Shown here: one piece after another, positions 5,305-6,889 of the stretch
Position numbering within the stretch: position 1 is the first letter of the stretch
Layout of the letters: each line of letters opens with the position of its first letter
NCBI GenBank assembly: GCA_012799165.1
Contig: JAAZLU010000150.1
Coordinates: 1-6,889 of the forward strand
Length of the DNA stretch: 6,889 nt
Direction of reading: 5' to 3'
Origin: Clostridiales bacterium
Lineage (GTDB): Bacteria > Bacillota > Clostridia > Peptostreptococcales > Anaerovoracaceae
The notes under the pieces: model-generated
Seen by the model: the letters and a program-made list of their open reading frames with translations, nothing else
Database searches by the model: none
What the model was told of the DNA's origin: nothing
Program-made: the position numbers and the translations under genes

Positions 5305-6801
5305 TTAAACCCTTTCTTTTCCGATACGTCCCGAAAACAGCGCGATCAGCGAGTAAATTTCCAGCCTTCCGGCCAGCATAAGTATGCAGCCCGCAAGTTT
5401 GGAAAGGTTCGAAAATTCCCCGAAGTAGCCGAGAAATCCTATGGCCCCGAAACCCGTACCCAGATTATTGAGCATGGCCGCGCTCGCGCTAAAGCAAGTG
5501 CCGAGGTCGATACTGTCGAATGTAAAGAGGAAGACCCCGACAAAATATAACAGCACATAGGCGAAGCTATAGTAGACGACGGCATTGCAGAGAGAAGATG
5601 GCAGGGCCTTGCCGTCCGTCTTGATGGGAAGCACGGCATTGGGGTGGAGCTTCGTGGTGAAGCTGCGTTTAACCAGCTTTGCGAGTATTACAAGCCTTAC
5701 TATCTTGAGCCCTCCCGCAGGCGAGGCCGAGCAGCCTCCCGCAAAAGATATCAATGTCAGCAGGACTGCGCTGAAGGGCGGCCATGAAGAAAAGTCTGTT
5801 GCGGCTGTACCGGTGCTCGTCAAAAACGATACCGCCTGAAACGAGCCGCAGCTCAGAGATTCCCCGAGACCATAGACTCCTTGCATATAGAGATCGGCGC
5901 TCACGAGCAAGGAAGGCAGAATTAAAAATCCGATGTAGGCTTTAAGTTCACTTCCGAGTTTAAAGGAGCCGGCCTTTGTTGCAGTACCTTCAGCGCCGGC
6001 CCTGAGAGCGGATTTTCCTTCGCGCATCAGGGATATATAAGTCGTGCCCCGGCTTGCACAGATTATCATAAAGGCGGTCATGACGGTCCGCATGTATGGC
6101 GTCAGTATGGAGGCCGTACCGGCGCTTTTTATATTGAAGCCGCCCGTCGAGCAGCAGGCAAAACTCATCAGCAGCGCGTCGAGCGCTTCGGCGCCGCCCG
6201 CTGCAAGCAGCAGGCTCTGAAGCAGGGTGAGCCCCCCGTAAATCACAATAACTCTAATCGTCGTGCGGCTCGGCCCTCTGCCTGCGTTCCCGGCTCCCAC
6301 GCCCGCATTCTCCGGTGTCAGCAAGGATTCCGAGTATGTGCCCGGAACCAAATCCGAGAGCAGGAGCAGCACTGAAAGTCCGCCCATCCATTGGGAAAAT
6401 CCCCTCCAAAACAGCAGGCTTTTCGGCAGCGCGTCGATGTTTTTTATTGTAGTCGCGCCCGTTGTCGTGAAAGCCGATATCGACTCGAAGAGTGCGGAAA
6501 TTACGGAGTCCGTAGCTCCGCTCAGGCAGTATGGCAGAGTTCCGATTGCGCATATGCTCAGATATGCGATCGCGGCAATCTTCATCCCGTCCCTCGGGGC
6601 CATGCGTCTGCGGCTCTTTGCTCCGCGCGGGGTCAAAATCAGACCTGTAATCAGAAAAGCGCAGAGCGCTGGGGTGAAAGCCTTCAGGCACTCGCTTTCT
6701 TTCCATACTGCTGCCAAGAGCAGCGGGACGAGGCTCGCTGCGGCTGCGGCAAGGTGCATATGTCCCAATATTCGCTTTGCGCTCTTAGAAGTATCCATCA
6801 T
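5305..6801 (-). CDS. TrkH-family potassium transporter subunit (second of tandem pair)
   Basis: A 498-residue integral membrane protein of the Trk/Ktr/HKT superfamily, the ion-conducting subunit of a K+ uptake system normally gated by a cytoplasmic TrkA/KtrA RCK protein. All four pore-loop repeats are visible with their filter glycines: SAFTTTGAT (Gly115), CCSTGGFN (216-223), FLTSTGTAATDF (Gly331) and MLNNLGTGFG (443-452). Family landmarks FWRGFSQWMGG (131-141), GGCSASPAGGLKIVRL (355-370) and the C-terminal MLAGRLEIYSLIALF are present, with about ten hydrophobic segments. The length is usual. The start is ATG at 6799-6801, overlapping the TGA of the upstream trkH copy (ATGA) and five bases after AGAGG; a second ATG immediately follows, and an in-frame TTG at 6814-6816 lies upstream of that site and is unlikely. 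The protein appears intact. No TrkA gene is in the window, so assignment to TrkH or KtrB is by family only. Confidence 0.93.
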   Translation of the reverse strand: MMDTSKSAKRILGHMHLAAAAASLVPLLLAAVWKESECLKAFTPALCAFLITGLILTPRGAKSRRRMAPRDGMKIAAIAYLSICAIGTLPYCLSGATDSVISALFESISAFTTTGATTIKNIDALPKSLLFWRGFSQWMGGLSVLLLLSDLVPGTYSESLLTPENAGVGAGNAGRGPSRTTIRVIVIYGGLTLLQSLLLAAGGAEALDALLMSFACCSTGGFNIKSAGTASILTPYMRTVMTAFMIICASRGTTYISLMREGKSALRAGAEGTATKAGSFKLGSELKAYIGFLILPSLLVSADLYMQGVYGLGESLSCGSFQAVSFLTSTGTAATDFSSWPPFSAVLLTLISFAGGCSASPAGGLKIVRLVILAKLVKRSFTTKLHPNAVLPIKTDGKALPSSLCNAVVYYSFAYVLLYFVGVFLFTFDSIDLGTCFSASAAMLNNLGTGFGAIGFLGYFGEFSNLSKLAGCILMLAGRLEIYSLIALFSGRIGKERV

Positions 6802-6889
6802 CTCTTCCTCTTCCAAAAGCCGGGCGTAAACAAGAGCATTATAGTGTACAGTTCAAGCCTTCCCGCAATCATCAGGAAGGATAGCAATA
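6798..6889 (-). CDS. C-terminal end of an upstream TrkH-family gene (partial)
   Basis: The minus strand from the window edge reads an uninterrupted 29-residue frame ending in TGA at 6798-6800. It contains FLMIAGRLELYTIMLLFTPG followed by FWKRKR, the unmistakable TrkH C-terminal signature (M-x-x-GRLE-hydrophobic, LFTP, FW, basic tail). The neighbouring full-length TrkH ends in the equivalent MLAGRLEIYSLIALF, so this is a second, clearly diverged paralogue. Its stop codon overlaps the next gene's ATG by ATGA, implying one transcript and coupled translation. The rest of the gene, including its pore loops and promoter, lies beyond the window. The fragment is short, but the motif match and the junction make the call strong. 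Confidence 0.85.
   Translation of the reverse strand, partial: LLSFLMIAGRLELYTIMLLFTPGFWKRKR
6807..6811 (-). promoter_or_regulatory. Ribosome binding site of the second trkH gene
   Basis: Minus-strand AGAGG inside a purine run, five bases before ATG 6799-6801 and eight before ATG 6796-6798. It lies within the last codons of the upstream trkH copy, as expected for translationally coupled genes. Confidence 0.6.

Overview
The window looks like ordinary chromosome from a Gram-positive anaerobe, most likely a clostridial member of the Bacillota. This rests on strong purine-rich Shine-Dalgarno sites, TRTG-type extended -10 promoters, frequent AGG and ATA codons at moderate GC, and gene families common in that group. 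These include a GltB-like FMN/3Fe-4S protein without the GXGXG domain, an AcuB-like CBS-CBS-ACT protein, a COG2509-type FAD dehydrogenase and TrkH. I cannot name the species. There are no tRNAs, rRNAs, insertion sequences, CRISPR arrays or phage genes.

Left part (1-2279): the 3' end of a glutamate-synthase-type FMN/3Fe-4S protein is followed by a 93-base gap and tcdA, the E1-like dehydratase that cyclises tRNA t6A37. The gap holds a possible mini-ORF and hairpin. tcdA converges on a LysE/ArgO-type amino acid exporter gene, and the two stop codons overlap. No terminator separates them, but a small GC hairpin with a T8 tract lies just beyond the exporter's 5' end on the plus strand.

Middle (2296-4549): a control region with an extended -10 promoter drives a two-gene operon. 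The first gene is a FAD-dependent dehydrogenase with a four-cysteine cluster. The second, 11 bases downstream, is an unrecognised protein with two membrane segments. The operon ends in a strong terminator that appears to work in both directions.

Right part (4572-6889, minus strand): two TrkH-family potassium transporter subunits lie in tandem, overlapping by ATGA. Only the last 29 residues of the upstream one are in the window. They are followed by a CBS-CBS-ACT protein with its own promoter. Potassium uptake and a putative nucleotide/amino-acid sensor therefore sit side by side.

The best candidates for something undescribed are the FAD dehydrogenase/two-TM protein pair and the non-identical TrkH tandem. 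The rest is recognisable housekeeping.
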